From Mucilaginibacter rivuli (GTDB taxonomy: Bacteria > Bacteroidota > Bacteroidia > Sphingobacteriales > Sphingobacteriaceae), in NCBI RefSeq assembly GCF_019391655.1, contig NZ_JAHXPQ010000004.1, positions 372,001 to 436,000 of the forward strand: a stretch of 64,000 nucleotides of DNA, in the 5' to 3' direction. The notes beneath the pieces are model-generated. The model was given only the letters and a program-made list of their open reading frames with translations. It ran no database searches and was not told the DNA's origin. Positions within the stretch are counted from its first letter, which is position 1. The number at the start of each line of letters is the position of its first letter. The translations under genes were made by a program, and so were the position numbers. Shown here in pieces: positions 27,286 through 36,192 of this stretch.

Positions 27286-27325
27286 TAAAAAATGGCCGAT
27301 AGTGCTTTAAGCACTACCGACCATT
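27286..27325 (-). terminator. Rho-independent terminator (minus strand)
   Basis: Stem AGTGC/GCACT extended by the flanking bases AATGG/CCATT with two mismatches, TTTAA loop region, then TTTTTT on the minus strand. It is the 3' end of the putative small RNA. Confidence 0.5.
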
Positions 27326-27405
27326 AAACCAACTTAACAACTTATTTCTTTAAAATCTATTAGGGGAAAGAGATTTTTATAAACGTGATAAGTGTTATTC
27401 AATTA
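27286..27405 (-). ncRNA. Putative ~120-nt small RNA
   Basis: The 396-nt gap between marR and the next gene holds a minus-strand unit without an ORF. It has a near -7 element (TATATTTTGG, reading 27420 to 27411), ~80 nt of A/T-rich sequence, then a ~15-bp stem with two mismatches (27291-27325) and a run of six T on the minus strand (27292 to 27287). Promoter plus terminator without a reading frame suggests a small RNA. There is no family match I can name. Confidence 0.3.
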
Positions 27406-27417
27406 AGGTACCAAAAT

Positions 27418-27446
27418 ATAAAAAGGCCCATTTTATCCAATGGGGC
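27418..27446 (-). terminator. Second minus-strand hairpin with T-rich tail
   Basis: Stem GCCCATT (27426-27432)/AATGGGGC (27439-27446) with one bulge, followed on the minus strand by CTTTTTAT. It lies just upstream of the putative small-RNA promoter and could isolate it from transcription coming from the right. Confidence 0.35.
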
Positions 27447-27587
27447 AACATTTTATAATTTAACTTAAAAAACAGTCGGGGAAATTATAGCCGATTTGGG
27501 GAATATTATTTACACCTTTTGGTTTTTACCACACATTTTAAACCAAACGCTTATCTTAGCAAAAGACTGTCAAGTGGCTACCATACT

Positions 27588-28907
27588 ATGCGTAAAATAA
27601 TTATCCTTGTATTTTTAGTGACTTTAACTTTTAACACAACTACGGCTCAAAACAAAAGCTACAGCGTTGTCACTACAGATATCGACAATTTCTGGCAAGC
27701 TTATGATCAAATCACCTCGACCAAAGACAGCTCCCTTCAATACAATTACCTTAACAAACTCTTCCTTGAAAAAGGCACGCCCGGCTTAAAGGCAATTATG
27801 GAAGTGCGCAACTATACTGCTAAATCGTATATCAACGCCATAAACAACTACCCGCTATATTGGGCATCCATCAGGCCAAATACTTTGAAAGCAAAAAGCT
27901 ATGCAAAGGATATCGAAGCCAATGTGCTCAAACTAAAAGCGCTCTACCCCGAATTAAAACCAGCAAACGTTTATTTTACCATTGGCGCGTTACGAACCGG
28001 CGGCACTACCCTTAACAATATGGTTTTAATAGGCACCGAAATAGCCTTGGGTGATAAAAGCACCGTCACATCCGAGTTTCCTAAAAGTTTTGCATATTTA
28101 AGGCCCTATTTTGATAGCAATGCGAGTGGTAGTACCATTGTTTTTACAAACATCCACGAATATGTGCACACACAGGAAAAAACAACTGATGCTAACTCGC
28201 TACTTGGCCAAAGCGTTTTAGAAGGTGTTGCCGAATTTATGGCTGTAAAGGCCACCGGGCAGCCATCTGCACTGGCGGCTATGGGTTATGCCAGGGCTAA
28301 CGACGAACGCATTAAGCAAAAGTTTGCCACGCAAATGTTTAACCCTTTCACTGGTTTTTGGTTGTATAATGATGATGAAAATGAATTTAAAGCCCGAGAT
28401 CTTGGCTATTACGTAGGTTATGTGATCTGCGAAAAATATTACGCAAAAGCAATCAACAAAAAACAAGCAATAAAAGAAATGATAGCACTGGATTATAACA
28501 ACCCGGTTGCATTAAATGCCTTTGTGGAACAGTCGGGCTACTTTAACGCATCACTTCAATTACTTAAAAACAAGTTTGAAGAAAGCCGGCCAACTATCCT
28601 CTCAATTAAACAGTTTAAAAATAACACAACCGCTGTTGATCCGGCAACAGCACAGATAACGGTTGAGTTTTCAGAACCGATGGATAAACATTATCGTAAT
28701 TTTGACATGGGCCCGCTTGGTAAAAACAACTTAATGACCCTTAAGCGTTTTATTGGCTTTTCGGACGACGGTAAGTTTGCGACATTTGAAATTATGCCCT
28801 TAAAGCCCGGCTTCCATTATCAATTACTCTTAGGCGAAAACTTCAGGAGCATAAATGGCATTTCTTTAAAACCCTACCTGATGGATTTTACAACAGCAGT
28901 GCAATAG
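27588..28907 (+). CDS. Secreted gluzincin-like protein (DUF2268-like) with C-terminal Ig-like domain
   Basis: 439 aa from the ATG at 27588, which starts the signal peptide MRKIIILVFLVTLTFNTTTAQ; an upstream TTG extension is rejected. The zinc motif HEYVH is at H190-H194, with a downstream EGVAEF (E212-F217) as expected for the third ligand of a gluzincin. This resembles DUF2268 putative Zn proteases. Residues ~345-439 match a bacterial Ig-like (Big_5) fold: TVDPATAQITVEFSEPMD..., KPGFHYQLLLGENFRSINGISLKPY. Substrate unknown; exported to the periplasm or beyond. Confidence 0.75.
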   Translation: MRKIIILVFLVTLTFNTTTAQNKSYSVVTTDIDNFWQAYDQITSTKDSSLQYNYLNKLFLEKGTPGLKAIMEVRNYTAKSYINAINNYPLYWASIRPNTLKAKSYAKDIEANVLKLKALYPELKPANVYFTIGALRTGGTTLNNMVLIGTEIALGDKSTVTSEFPKSFAYLRPYFDSNASGSTIVFTNIHEYVHTQEKTTDANSLLGQSVLEGVAEFMAVKATGQPSALAAMGYARANDERIKQKFATQMFNPFTGFWLYNDDENEFKARDLGYYVGYVICEKYYAKAINKKQAIKEMIALDYNNPVALNAFVEQSGYFNASLQLLKNKFEESRPTILSIKQFKNNTTAVDPATAQITVEFSEPMDKHYRNFDMGPLGKNNLMTLKRFIGFSDDGKFATFEIMPLKPGFHYQLLLGENFRSINGISLKPYLMDFTTAVQ

Positions 28908-28964
28908 CGTTCCTGTGGTCATTTTAAATGGAAACCCTATCTTTAACCAAGGATTATTAATACC

Positions 28965-30062
28965 ATGAAACTCCACGAACTTACCAACTACCTCGAAAGC
29001 CTCGCACCCTTAGCTTACCAGGAAGATTACGATAACTCCGGCCTCATCGTTGGGCACCCCGATAAGGAAATTAACCAGGCACTCGTTTCACTGGATTGTA
29101 CAGAAGCAGTGGTTGATGATGCCATTGCCAAAGACTGCCAGGTGATCATATCCCATCACCCTATCGTATTTAAAGGCCTTAAAAAACTGAATGGAAAAAC
29201 CTATGTGGAGCGGGTGATAGAAAAAGCCATCAAAAACAATATCGCTATTTATGCCATCCATACTAATCTTGATGCGGTAGCGCATGGAGTAAACGCCCGC
29301 ATTTGCGAAACTTTGGGTATAACAGATTGCCGTATCCTTGCCCCCAAACATGGCATACTTAAAAAGCTGGTTACCTATGTGCCGGTAAACTATGCCGATA
29401 AAGTGCGCGCCGCTTTATTTGCTGCCGGGGCCGGGCAAATAGGTAATTACAGTGAGTGCAGTTTTAATACCGAAGGAATCGGAACTTTTAAAGCCGGAGA
29501 AAATACTGACCCATTCATTGGCCAAAAAGGCATTACCCAAAACGAGCCCGAAGTAAAAATTGAAACTGTTTACCCGGCCAGCCTGGAAAGCAAAATATTA
29601 GTGGCCCTGTTTATGGAGCACCCATACGAAGAGGTGGCTTATGACCTTTACCCTCTTACCAATCAATACCCAACTGTAGGTTCGGGTATGATAGGGGAGT
29701 TGGCTGAGCCAATGAGCGAACTTGATTTTTTGCAAATGGTAAAATATAAAATGAACGCGGGGGCCATACGCTACACTAAATTACGCAACAAAAGCGTTAA
29801 GCGTGTGGCGGTTTGCGGCGGCTCGGGCAGCTTTTTATTAAAGAACGCCATTGGCGCCGGCGCCGATGTTTTTGTGACCGCCGACTTTAAGTATCATGAG
29901 TTTTTTGATGCCGAAGAAAAGTTGGTTATTGCCGACATCGGACATTTTGAAAGTGAGCAATTTACACAGAATTTAATAGTTGAAATTATTAAGAAAAAAT
30001 TTGTTAACTTTGCCGTCCGTTTAACAGAAGTAAATACAAACCCCATCAAATATTTGATTTAA
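28965..30062 (+). CDS. Nif3-like dinuclear metal-centre protein
   Basis: 365-aa NIF3/YqfO family protein, annotated in many genomes as GTP cyclohydrolase I type 2 although its role is unsettled. Metal-site residues are visible in VIISHHPIVFKGLKKLNG, HTNLDAVAHGVN and near the end DIGHFESEQ. The central insert (residues ~135-240, KHGILKKLVTYVPVNYADKVRAALFAAGAGQIGNYSECSF) is the PII/CutA-like domain of the long forms. Its stop overlaps the start of the zinc-ribbon gene (TAATG), a pairing conserved in the phylum. Confidence 0.92.
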   Translation: MKLHELTNYLESLAPLAYQEDYDNSGLIVGHPDKEINQALVSLDCTEAVVDDAIAKDCQVIISHHPIVFKGLKKLNGKTYVERVIEKAIKNNIAIYAIHTNLDAVAHGVNARICETLGITDCRILAPKHGILKKLVTYVPVNYADKVRAALFAAGAGQIGNYSECSFNTEGIGTFKAGENTDPFIGQKGITQNEPEVKIETVYPASLESKILVALFMEHPYEEVAYDLYPLTNQYPTVGSGMIGELAEPMSELDFLQMVKYKMNAGAIRYTKLRNKSVKRVAVCGGSGSFLLKNAIGAGADVFVTADFKYHEFFDAEEKLVIADIGHFESEQFTQNLIVEIIKKKFVNFAVRLTEVNTNPIKYLI

Positions 30063-30805
30063 TGGAACAAACCGTAGAACAAAAGCTAAAAGCCTTATAC
30101 GACCTGCAAACCATCCATACCAAGATCGACAGAATACGTCAGGTTCGTGGCGAACTTCCGATGGAGGTTGCTGACCTTGAAGATGAAGTTGAAGGATTGG
30201 AAACCCGTATACAAAAAATAAAAAGCGAATTAGATGATTTGGAAGATGCGATAGTAACCCGCAAAAACGTAATCCGCGATGCGCAAGCCAATATTAAAAA
30301 ATACGAAGGCCAGCTTAACGAAGTAAAAAATAACAGGGAATACGATGCGATTTCGAAAGAAGTTGAGATACAGGGCCTTGATATACAAGTAAGCGAGAAA
30401 AAGATCAAAGAATTTGGTTTTGAGATCACCACCAAAACCCAGATATATGAAAAAGCTGTTGCCGACCTTGAAGGCCGCCAGCATGATCTTGACGCAAAGA
30501 AAGCTGAACTGGATACCATTACCGGCGAAACTGAAAAAGATGAGCAAGAGTTAACTGCTGAAGCAGAAAAAGCAAAAGCAAACATCGAAGAGCGTTTGTT
30601 AACCGCTTACACCCGTCTTCGCGGTAATGCAAAAAACGGTTTAGCTGTAGTAACTATCCAACGTGATTCTTGCTCAGGATGCTTTAACCAGATCCCTCCT
30701 CAGCGCCAGTCGGACATCCGCCAAAGAAAAAAGATCATCGTGTGCGAACATTGTGGCCGTATCTTGGTTGATGAACAGATGGCACTTGAAGCTGAACCTG
30801 CATAA
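30062..30805 (+). CDS. Coiled-coil C4 zinc-ribbon protein
   Basis: 247 aa of the CT398/DUF164 type. Residues ~10-175 form a long antiparallel coiled coil (heptads through VADLEDEVEGLETRIQKIKSELDDLEDA...). The C-terminus holds a zinc ribbon with CSGCFNQIPPQ and CEHCGRIL. In relatives the protein binds other proteins or nucleic acid and is linked to Nif3; no enzyme activity is expected. It is coupled to the Nif3 gene by overlapping stop and start codons and ends at a strong terminator. Confidence 0.92.
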   Translation: MEQTVEQKLKALYDLQTIHTKIDRIRQVRGELPMEVADLEDEVEGLETRIQKIKSELDDLEDAIVTRKNVIRDAQANIKKYEGQLNEVKNNREYDAISKEVEIQGLDIQVSEKKIKEFGFEITTKTQIYEKAVADLEGRQHDLDAKKAELDTITGETEKDEQELTAEAEKAKANIEERLLTAYTRLRGNAKNGLAVVTIQRDSCSGCFNQIPPQRQSDIRQRKKIIVCEHCGRILVDEQMALEAEPA

Positions 30806-30829
30806 GGTTTAGTTTATTAATGTATATTG

Positions 30830-30861
30830 GCGCCTCAAAGTAATTGAGGCGCTTTTTTTTT
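30830..30861 (+). terminator. Strong intrinsic terminator
   Basis: Perfect 9-bp stem GCGCCTCAA/TTGAGGCGC (30830-30838, 30844-30852), 5-nt loop, then nine T. Its T-tract ends only 5 nt before the ATG of the next gene. Confidence 0.92.
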
Positions 30862-30866
30862 GACTG

Positions 30867-32354
30867 ATGTTTCGTAAACTTATTTTTCTAACCGTTCTGA
30901 TCTGTTGCTTAAAGGTTGATACCTATGCCAACTTTGATTTTAACCCGAACTGCGTGCAGGCTTATAAAGCCATTGTTAGCTTGCGTTTAACCGAGGCCCG
31001 CCGGATTATCAATCGCGAAAAGGCCATCCACCCGCAAAATTCAATCACCGCGCTCTTAGATAACTATTACGATTTCTATTACCTGCTAACTACCGAAAAC
31101 AAGGTCGAATTTGATAAACTGATCCAAAATAAATCAGCACGGATAGACCTGCTGGATAAAGACGACGAGCGTTCGCCATATCATAACTTTGCTATGGCAC
31201 AGGTATACCTGCAGTGGGCCTTTATGCAAAGCCGCTACGGCGAGTTCACTTCGGCAGGCTTTGGCATAAATAAAGCATACCGTTTACTGCAGGAAAATGC
31301 TAAAAAGTTTCCCTCCTTTACTCCTAACAACATTCCGCTTGGCGTTATTAATGTATTGTTAGGTTCGCTGCCGGGCGGTGCCTTAAAAAGCGTATTGGGA
31401 TTTTTTGGGATAAAAGGCAATACACAAACAGGCATTTCCATGCTCGAGTCACTATCGAACACCATAAAAGATACACCCTATAGTTATCATTATGATGAGC
31501 TGGTTTTCTATTATACCTATATCCTCACCAACGTAACCAACGATCCGAATGCTTTTTCTAAAACCGTAAACCTAACTGCTGCACAAGACAATCAAAGCGA
31601 GTTTAAAGCTTACATTATAGCCTATGTTGGCATGAAAACCGGGCACAGTAACGAAGTGATCAGTTTGTTGGATAAACGTGTTCAGGATACCGACTCCCAA
31701 CCCTACCCTGCACTGGATTATATTATGGCCATAGCTAAAATGAACCGGGGTGATAATGACGCAAACAACTATTTCAATAAGTTTATACAGGAATACAAAG
31801 GCGTTAACTACATTAAAGACGCTTACCTGCACCTTGCCTGGCAATGCCTTTTAGATAGCGATATAAGGCGCTATAACGCGTTTATTGTTTTGGTGCGAAG
31901 CAAAGGATACCTATACAATGATAAAGACAAGCAAGCCCTGGATGAAGCTAATGATGACCCCGCCAATGTATTGTTGTTACGTGCACGTTTATTATGCGAT
32001 GGCGGTTATTATAACAAAGCTTTAGCAGTATTAGCCAATCATGGCGCAGGCGATTTTAAACTTCAGCGTGATAAGATAGAGTACTACTACCGCATAGGCC
32101 GCATATACGATTCTATGGATAATGATGATGAAGCTTTGAAGTTTTATACCAGTGCCATCAATATAGGTAAAACCTCAACTTACCACTATGCCGCCAGTTC
32201 GGCTATCCGTATGGGGATGATATACGAACAGAAAAAGGATTTTACCCGTGCACGTAACGCATACCAAATGATATCAAACTTTGGCACTAAACAGTTTAAA
32301 AACAGCCTGGAGCAAAAAGCTAAAGATGGGTTAAACAGGATTAGCGGGAAATAA
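30867..32354 (+). CDS. Tetratricopeptide-repeat secreted protein
   Basis: 495 aa with a signal peptide (MFRKLIFLTVLICCLKVDTYA). The C-terminal half contains TPR-like helix pairs (YYYRIGRIYDSMDNDDEALKFYTSAINIG, AIRMGMIYEQKKDFTRARNAYQMISNFG). The N-terminal half is helical, with a Gly-rich stretch (IPLGVINVLLGSLPGGALKSVLGFFGIKG) that may pack against a membrane. Likely a periplasmic scaffold; no partner can be named. The ATG lies 5 nt after a terminator T-tract, so its promoter must overlap the terminator or the true start is downstream. Confidence 0.75.
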   Translation: MFRKLIFLTVLICCLKVDTYANFDFNPNCVQAYKAIVSLRLTEARRIINREKAIHPQNSITALLDNYYDFYYLLTTENKVEFDKLIQNKSARIDLLDKDDERSPYHNFAMAQVYLQWAFMQSRYGEFTSAGFGINKAYRLLQENAKKFPSFTPNNIPLGVINVLLGSLPGGALKSVLGFFGIKGNTQTGISMLESLSNTIKDTPYSYHYDELVFYYTYILTNVTNDPNAFSKTVNLTAAQDNQSEFKAYIIAYVGMKTGHSNEVISLLDKRVQDTDSQPYPALDYIMAIAKMNRGDNDANNYFNKFIQEYKGVNYIKDAYLHLAWQCLLDSDIRRYNAFIVLVRSKGYLYNDKDKQALDEANDDPANVLLLRARLLCDGGYYNKALAVLANHGAGDFKLQRDKIEYYYRIGRIYDSMDNDDEALKFYTSAINIGKTSTYHYAASSAIRMGMIYEQKKDFTRARNAYQMISNFGTKQFKNSLEQKAKDGLNRISGK

Positions 32355-32357
32355 GCG

Positions 32358-33068
32358 CTACCGTTTAAAAAACTTACCCTTCAACAGCTTGTCCATTACA
32401 TCATCGTAAAAGCTTTGGCCCATACTTACTTTGGCAATGCCCAGGTTTAGTATATTACCTTCAATGCTGCTTATCTTATCAAGGTTTACGATATGGCTTT
32501 TATGTACCTGTATAAACTGATCGGCAGGTAGTTTCTCTTGTATGCCTTTTATGGTCAGATAAACTACCAGTTTTTTATTTATTGTATACAATGTTACATA
32601 ATTGGCCATCGCTTCAATGTAAACCAGTTCGCTATACACTACACGCTCAATTTTACCATCGCTTTTTACAAAAAAAGAGTCGTTAGCGTTTGCGGGAGGC
32701 CGTTGCTTTAATGTTTTTAACTGCAGCGCCCTGTTCCCTGCCTTAATAAATCTATTTAATGAAAATGGTTTTACCAGGTAGTCAACCACAGCCATTTCAA
32801 AACCATCGAGCGCGTATTGGCCGTACGCTGTTGTCATAATCACCATTGGCAAGTAAGGGGCCGATCGTAAAAACTGGAACCCGTTCATTTTAGGCATATT
32901 AACATCTAAAAAGATCAGGTCAACGTCAAGCTCGCTGATCAAGTTGGTTGCCTTCAGCGGGTTTTCTGCCGTACCAACCAGCTTCAAAAAATCAGTTTCC
33001 TCAATATACTCCTGCAATAGCTTGCGGGCAATCGGCTCATCGTCAATTATAATACAGTTCAGCGTCAT
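32358..33068 (-). CDS. LytTR-type response regulator
   Basis: 236 aa: a receiver domain with the acidic pocket IIDDEP (D9, D10) and phospho-acceptor D55 in LIFLDVNMP, then a LytTR DNA-binding domain (residues ~130-232: SFFVKSDGKIERVVYSELVYIEAMANYVTLYT...QVHKSHIVNLDKISSI). It overlaps the kinase gene at 33065-33068 (ATGA), so the two are coupled. Targets are unknown. Confidence 0.96.
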   Translation of the reverse strand: MTLNCIIIDDEPIARKLLQEYIEETDFLKLVGTAENPLKATNLISELDVDLIFLDVNMPKMNGFQFLRSAPYLPMVIMTTAYGQYALDGFEMAVVDYLVKPFSLNRFIKAGNRALQLKTLKQRPPANANDSFFVKSDGKIERVVYSELVYIEAMANYVTLYTINKKLVVYLTIKGIQEKLPADQFIQVHKSHIVNLDKISSIEGNILNLGIAKVSMGQSFYDDVMDKLLKGKFFKR

Positions 33069-34078
33069 AAATCAAATAAGATCAAGGTAAGCTGGTAACT
33101 ATCATCGGTATCATTTATTGTTAACATATGCTTTTTAGGATAGAGTATCTCAAGGCGTCTTTTTGTATTATTTATACCCAACCCCGATGCCCGTTCATCA
33201 TGGTTAATAAACGACTCTTTGGTATTGAACACCTTAAAGGTTAAAGCCCCATGCTCATACTGCAAGCAAATATCAATACGGTTTTCTTTGTCTTCATTAA
33301 AGCCGATATACTTAAAAGCATTTTCGATAAAGTTAATAAATAACAACGGAGCTACTTTTATTGGCCCGTTTATCCCTTCATCAAAAAACGACACAAAAAT
33401 ACGATCATCTATTCTACCTTTTTGTATCGCAATGTAATTTTTAATGTAATTGATCTCTCTTTCCAATTCTATTTGCTCAACATTACACTCATACAACTGG
33501 TAACGCAGCATTTCAGAAAACACAAGCAGCATATTACGTGCGTCTTTGTTCGATTTATCGATATGCCCGTAAATGGAGTTGATGGAGTTAAATAAAAAAT
33601 GCGGGTTAAACTGCGCCCGTAAAAAGTTAAGTTCGTTGGTAGCTTTGTCTTTTTCTATCTTTTCGATATAGATCTGCGAGCGTATCTTTTCGATCATCAT
33701 TTTGGCCGCCAATATGCAAAGCACCCAAAACATAATATTGATGAACGAATCTCGAAAAATGGCCAATTGATCAAATTGAGGATTGGGTACTTTAAAAATA
33801 AAAGTCACCACAAACATGGATACCGGTATCCTGATGAGCGCGGTTACCACAATCCCGGTAATAAATAGTATACTAAATTTTACGTAATGCTTTTTGTTAA
33901 GCAGTTTAGGAATAGTGTATAGGGCATTAAAGTAATAATTTACAGATATGAATGCCAGGTAGCAAAATTGTATGGTAATGGTGTGGGTAAGTACCAATGT
34001 GCCATTCCTGAAAATAAATATCCAGAAAAAGTAGGCCAGCAGCCAAAACAGGAGATGATATATTACTTTGATCTTCAA
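33065..34078 (-). CDS. LytS/YehU-type sensor histidine kinase
   Basis: 337 aa. Four transmembrane helices lie in the first ~140 residues with no periplasmic domain. The His_kinase domain follows with the phospho-acceptor in RAQFNPHFLFNSINSIYGHI, then an ATP-binding domain with APLLFINFIENAFKYIGF (N-box) and ASGLGINNTKRRLEILYP (G-box). The start is TTG at 34078; no nearby ATG or GTG gives a full first helix. A TAnnTTTG box lies 8 nt upstream, so translation is predicted to be near-leaderless. Confidence 0.95.
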   Translation of the reverse strand: MKIKVIYHLLFWLLAYFFWIFIFRNGTLVLTHTITIQFCYLAFISVNYYFNALYTIPKLLNKKHYVKFSILFITGIVVTALIRIPVSMFVVTFIFKVPNPQFDQLAIFRDSFINIMFWVLCILAAKMMIEKIRSQIYIEKIEKDKATNELNFLRAQFNPHFLFNSINSIYGHIDKSNKDARNMLLVFSEMLRYQLYECNVEQIELEREINYIKNYIAIQKGRIDDRIFVSFFDEGINGPIKVAPLLFINFIENAFKYIGFNEDKENRIDICLQYEHGALTFKVFNTKESFINHDERASGLGINNTKRRLEILYPKKHMLTINDTDDSYQLTLILFDL

Positions 34079-34086
34079 TACGCTAA

Positions 34087-34094
34087 CAAAAATA
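34087..34094 (-). promoter_or_regulatory. -7 promoter element of the LytS-like kinase gene
   Basis: Minus-strand TATTTTTG, exact TAnnTTTG, 8 nt before the TTG start at 34078. Confidence 0.55.
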
Positions 34095-34125
34095 CAGCTT
34101 AAGGCGGCAAAAGCTATTTAAATTT

Positions 34126-34536
34126 CTATTTCGGCTCAGTCCCATCGGGGAAGGCCTGGCCTTTATGGCAAGTATTACATTGTACCACCAGAGCGGCATC
34201 GCCAAGTTTAGGATGTTTGTTTTCAAGCCAGCGTTTATTCAGGTCGAGCGTCATACGCATCATCCTCCTTGTAATTTCCTTTTCCGGCTTGGCATCACTG
34301 GCAAAATCAAGCCCATGCCCGTCTTTTGCGTTGGCATGGCAAAAACCGCAGCTTACGCCTAAGCCATCTTCAAAATCATCTGCCATAATGCTTTGCAATT
34401 CGCGTGAGCTTATATTTTTTGGCAACACCTTTAAATTGGTATATTTAGGTGGTTCGGGTGTGCGGGTTGTTGCCGCAGCTGCAATAATTACAATTGCGGC
34501 AAGTGTTGTTATCAATGTAAATTTATTGAGTTTCAT
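34126..34536 (-). CDS. Small dihaem c-type cytochrome (CytoC_RC-like)
   Basis: 136 aa, exported (N-terminal hydrophobic segment ~5-22). Two haem attachment motifs are visible: CGFCH (C63-H67) and CNTCH (C120-H124). ELQSIMADDFEDGLGVSCGFCHA matches the family related to the reaction-centre cytochrome subunit, which is common in non-phototrophic Bacteroidota. It likely works as a periplasmic electron carrier. Third gene after the phosphoesterase and YceI genes; its start overlaps the YceI stop by 4 nt. Confidence 0.88.
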   Translation of the reverse strand: MKLNKFTLITTLAAIVIIAAAATTRTPEPPKYTNLKVLPKNISSRELQSIMADDFEDGLGVSCGFCHANAKDGHGLDFASDAKPEKEITRRMMRMTLDLNKRWLENKHPKLGDAALVVQCNTCHKGQAFPDGTEPK

Positions 34537-35066
34537 TTTTTCGCGATAACGTTGATATTCACCTCCAACTCGTCGGATACAGTGCTTGTTCCGCCTACGC
34601 CAAAATCTTTCCTGTTCATGGTAAACCCGCCCTTAAACAGATAACCATCTGCTGATGCCGTAGCCGTAAACGGAAACGATATAGGTTTCGATTTTCCTTT
34701 TATAGTTAGCATCCCTGTAAACCGGTATGTTCCCGCTTTACCGCTTGCAATTATTTTATTTGATTCAACCCTGATTTTTGGACTGTTTTTTACATCAAAA
34801 TACCCGTCGCCACGTAAATGCTCATCGCGCAGGTTATTATCGGTATTTACTGTCGCGGCGTTAATGCTTACATCAAATTTGCTGTTGGCTGGGTTTTGAG
34901 GGTCAAAATCTATCTGGCCCTCAAAGCCGCTAAACGAACCATCAATCTTAAACCCTAAATTTTTAATGGTAAACTTTAACAACGAACCCTGCTCAACAGG
35001 CTTATATTGCGCAAGCGTGTTTTTCGCTAACCCTGCTATCACCAGCAGCAATATCATTTTCTTCAT
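34533..35066 (-). CDS. YceI family periplasmic protein
   Basis: 177 aa from the ATG at 35066, giving the signal peptide MKKMILLLVIAGLAKNTLAQ. The mature part has the YceI lipocalin-like pattern: SLLKFTIKNLGFKIDGSFSGFEGQIDFD, INAATVNTDNNLRDEHLRGDGYFDV, GMLTIKGKSKPISFPF. Family members bind polyisoprenoid or amphiphilic ligands. It sits between a Tat-exported phosphoesterase and a cytochrome, starting 4 nt after the former's stop. Confidence 0.92.
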   Translation of the reverse strand: MKKMILLLVIAGLAKNTLAQYKPVEQGSLLKFTIKNLGFKIDGSFSGFEGQIDFDPQNPANSKFDVSINAATVNTDNNLRDEHLRGDGYFDVKNSPKIRVESNKIIASGKAGTYRFTGMLTIKGKSKPISFPFTATASADGYLFKGGFTMNRKDFGVGGTSTVSDELEVNINVIAKK

Positions 35067-35070
35067 TTTC

Positions 35071-36081
35071 TTATCTCTGATCGGTATCGACAATTAACGG
35101 GGTATCGGTAATGGCAAGGGTATGATCATGTTCAACATAATTTACGCTTGTTAAACCCAAATAGCTACGCAACTTTTCGGCAGGCACTTTCATTGGCCCC
35201 GGCGATGGCGCGGCACCCGGCGCCGGTTGCGGGAATGCGGTTGAATTAGCGGTATGGAAGGTAATATTGCCTTCTACCTTTTGTATGGTTTGGTGGATAT
35301 GCCCGTTGAGTACCGATACCGAGCCAAAACGTTTAAACAGCCCCATAGCCTGCGCGCTGTCATCAGTGGCCCAACCCCATTGCGGATAAATTGCCCAAAG
35401 CGGTATGTGGGCAAAAACAACTATAGGCGTACTGTTTGATAATGGTTTCAAATCAGCCTCCAGCCATTTTAACTGCGCCGCGCCAATATAACCCAAACCA
35501 CCATCAACATGGTTGGTAACATTATTCAGCCCTATAAAATGCACCCCGTGCGAATCAAAACTGTACCATCCATCGCCAAGTGTTCCTTTTCCGTAACGCT
35601 CTAAATACAGCTTGCCATTATCGGTAACGTCATGCTCGCCGGGTACATAAAATATCTTTTCTGTTTTTACGCTTTTCAGCGATTGCTCCAGTGTGTCAAA
35701 TTCTTCTGCCTGGGCTAAATGGGTAAGGTCGCCGGTATGCAGCACAAATGATGGTGTTACCGGCATGTTATTTATTTTAGATATGGCAGCGTTGAGCGTA
35801 CCTACCACATCGGTATTTGCAGGCTTGGTAAAACCGATATGGCTATCGCTTATCTGCGCGAAGCTAAAATCTGACTTGGGCATAATAAGCCCTTTTTTAA
35901 GGCCGCCTGTGGTTTTATCTATCATCTGGCTCATGCCGAATGATTTGAGTATCCCGCCGCTCATCATCCAGATCACCCCGGTGCCTGCCCAGGCCATACA
36001 TTCTAAAAAACCGCGGCGGTCAACACCATCGTTATTGGTTGTATTATTTAAATTGTCTTCAGGTTGAAAATGGTCTTTCAT
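35071..36081 (-). CDS. Tat-exported metallophosphoesterase
   Basis: 336 aa from the ATG at 36081. A twin-arginine signal (DRRGFLECMAWAGTGVIWMMSGG, RR at ~residues 23-24) predicts folded export, often with metal cofactor bound. The calcineurin-like motifs follow: DSHIGF, LHTGDLTH, PGEHDV, FAHIPLW and NGHIHQ. Part of an operon with YceI and cytochrome c genes, so a redox or envelope role is inferred; the phosphoester substrate is unknown. Confidence 0.9.
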   Translation of the reverse strand: MKDHFQPEDNLNNTTNNDGVDRRGFLECMAWAGTGVIWMMSGGILKSFGMSQMIDKTTGGLKKGLIMPKSDFSFAQISDSHIGFTKPANTDVVGTLNAAISKINNMPVTPSFVLHTGDLTHLAQAEEFDTLEQSLKSVKTEKIFYVPGEHDVTDNGKLYLERYGKGTLGDGWYSFDSHGVHFIGLNNVTNHVDGGLGYIGAAQLKWLEADLKPLSNSTPIVVFAHIPLWAIYPQWGWATDDSAQAMGLFKRFGSVSVLNGHIHQTIQKVEGNITFHTANSTAFPQPAPGAAPSPGPMKVPAEKLRSYLGLTSVNYVEHDHTLAITDTPLIVDTDQR

Positions 36082-36192
36082 ATATTTCTTTTTAATGATG
36101 AAAATCAATTACATCACTAAAAAAGTGAAAACCCTTAACCCGATAAAAACATTTACACCAACAGGTATAAATTCTTGACGAAGCCTGAGTTT

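Noticed and set aside
27519..27587. Extension of the gluzincin gene by 23 codons.
   Set aside because: The ATG at 27588 begins a clean signal peptide; the extension has no support.
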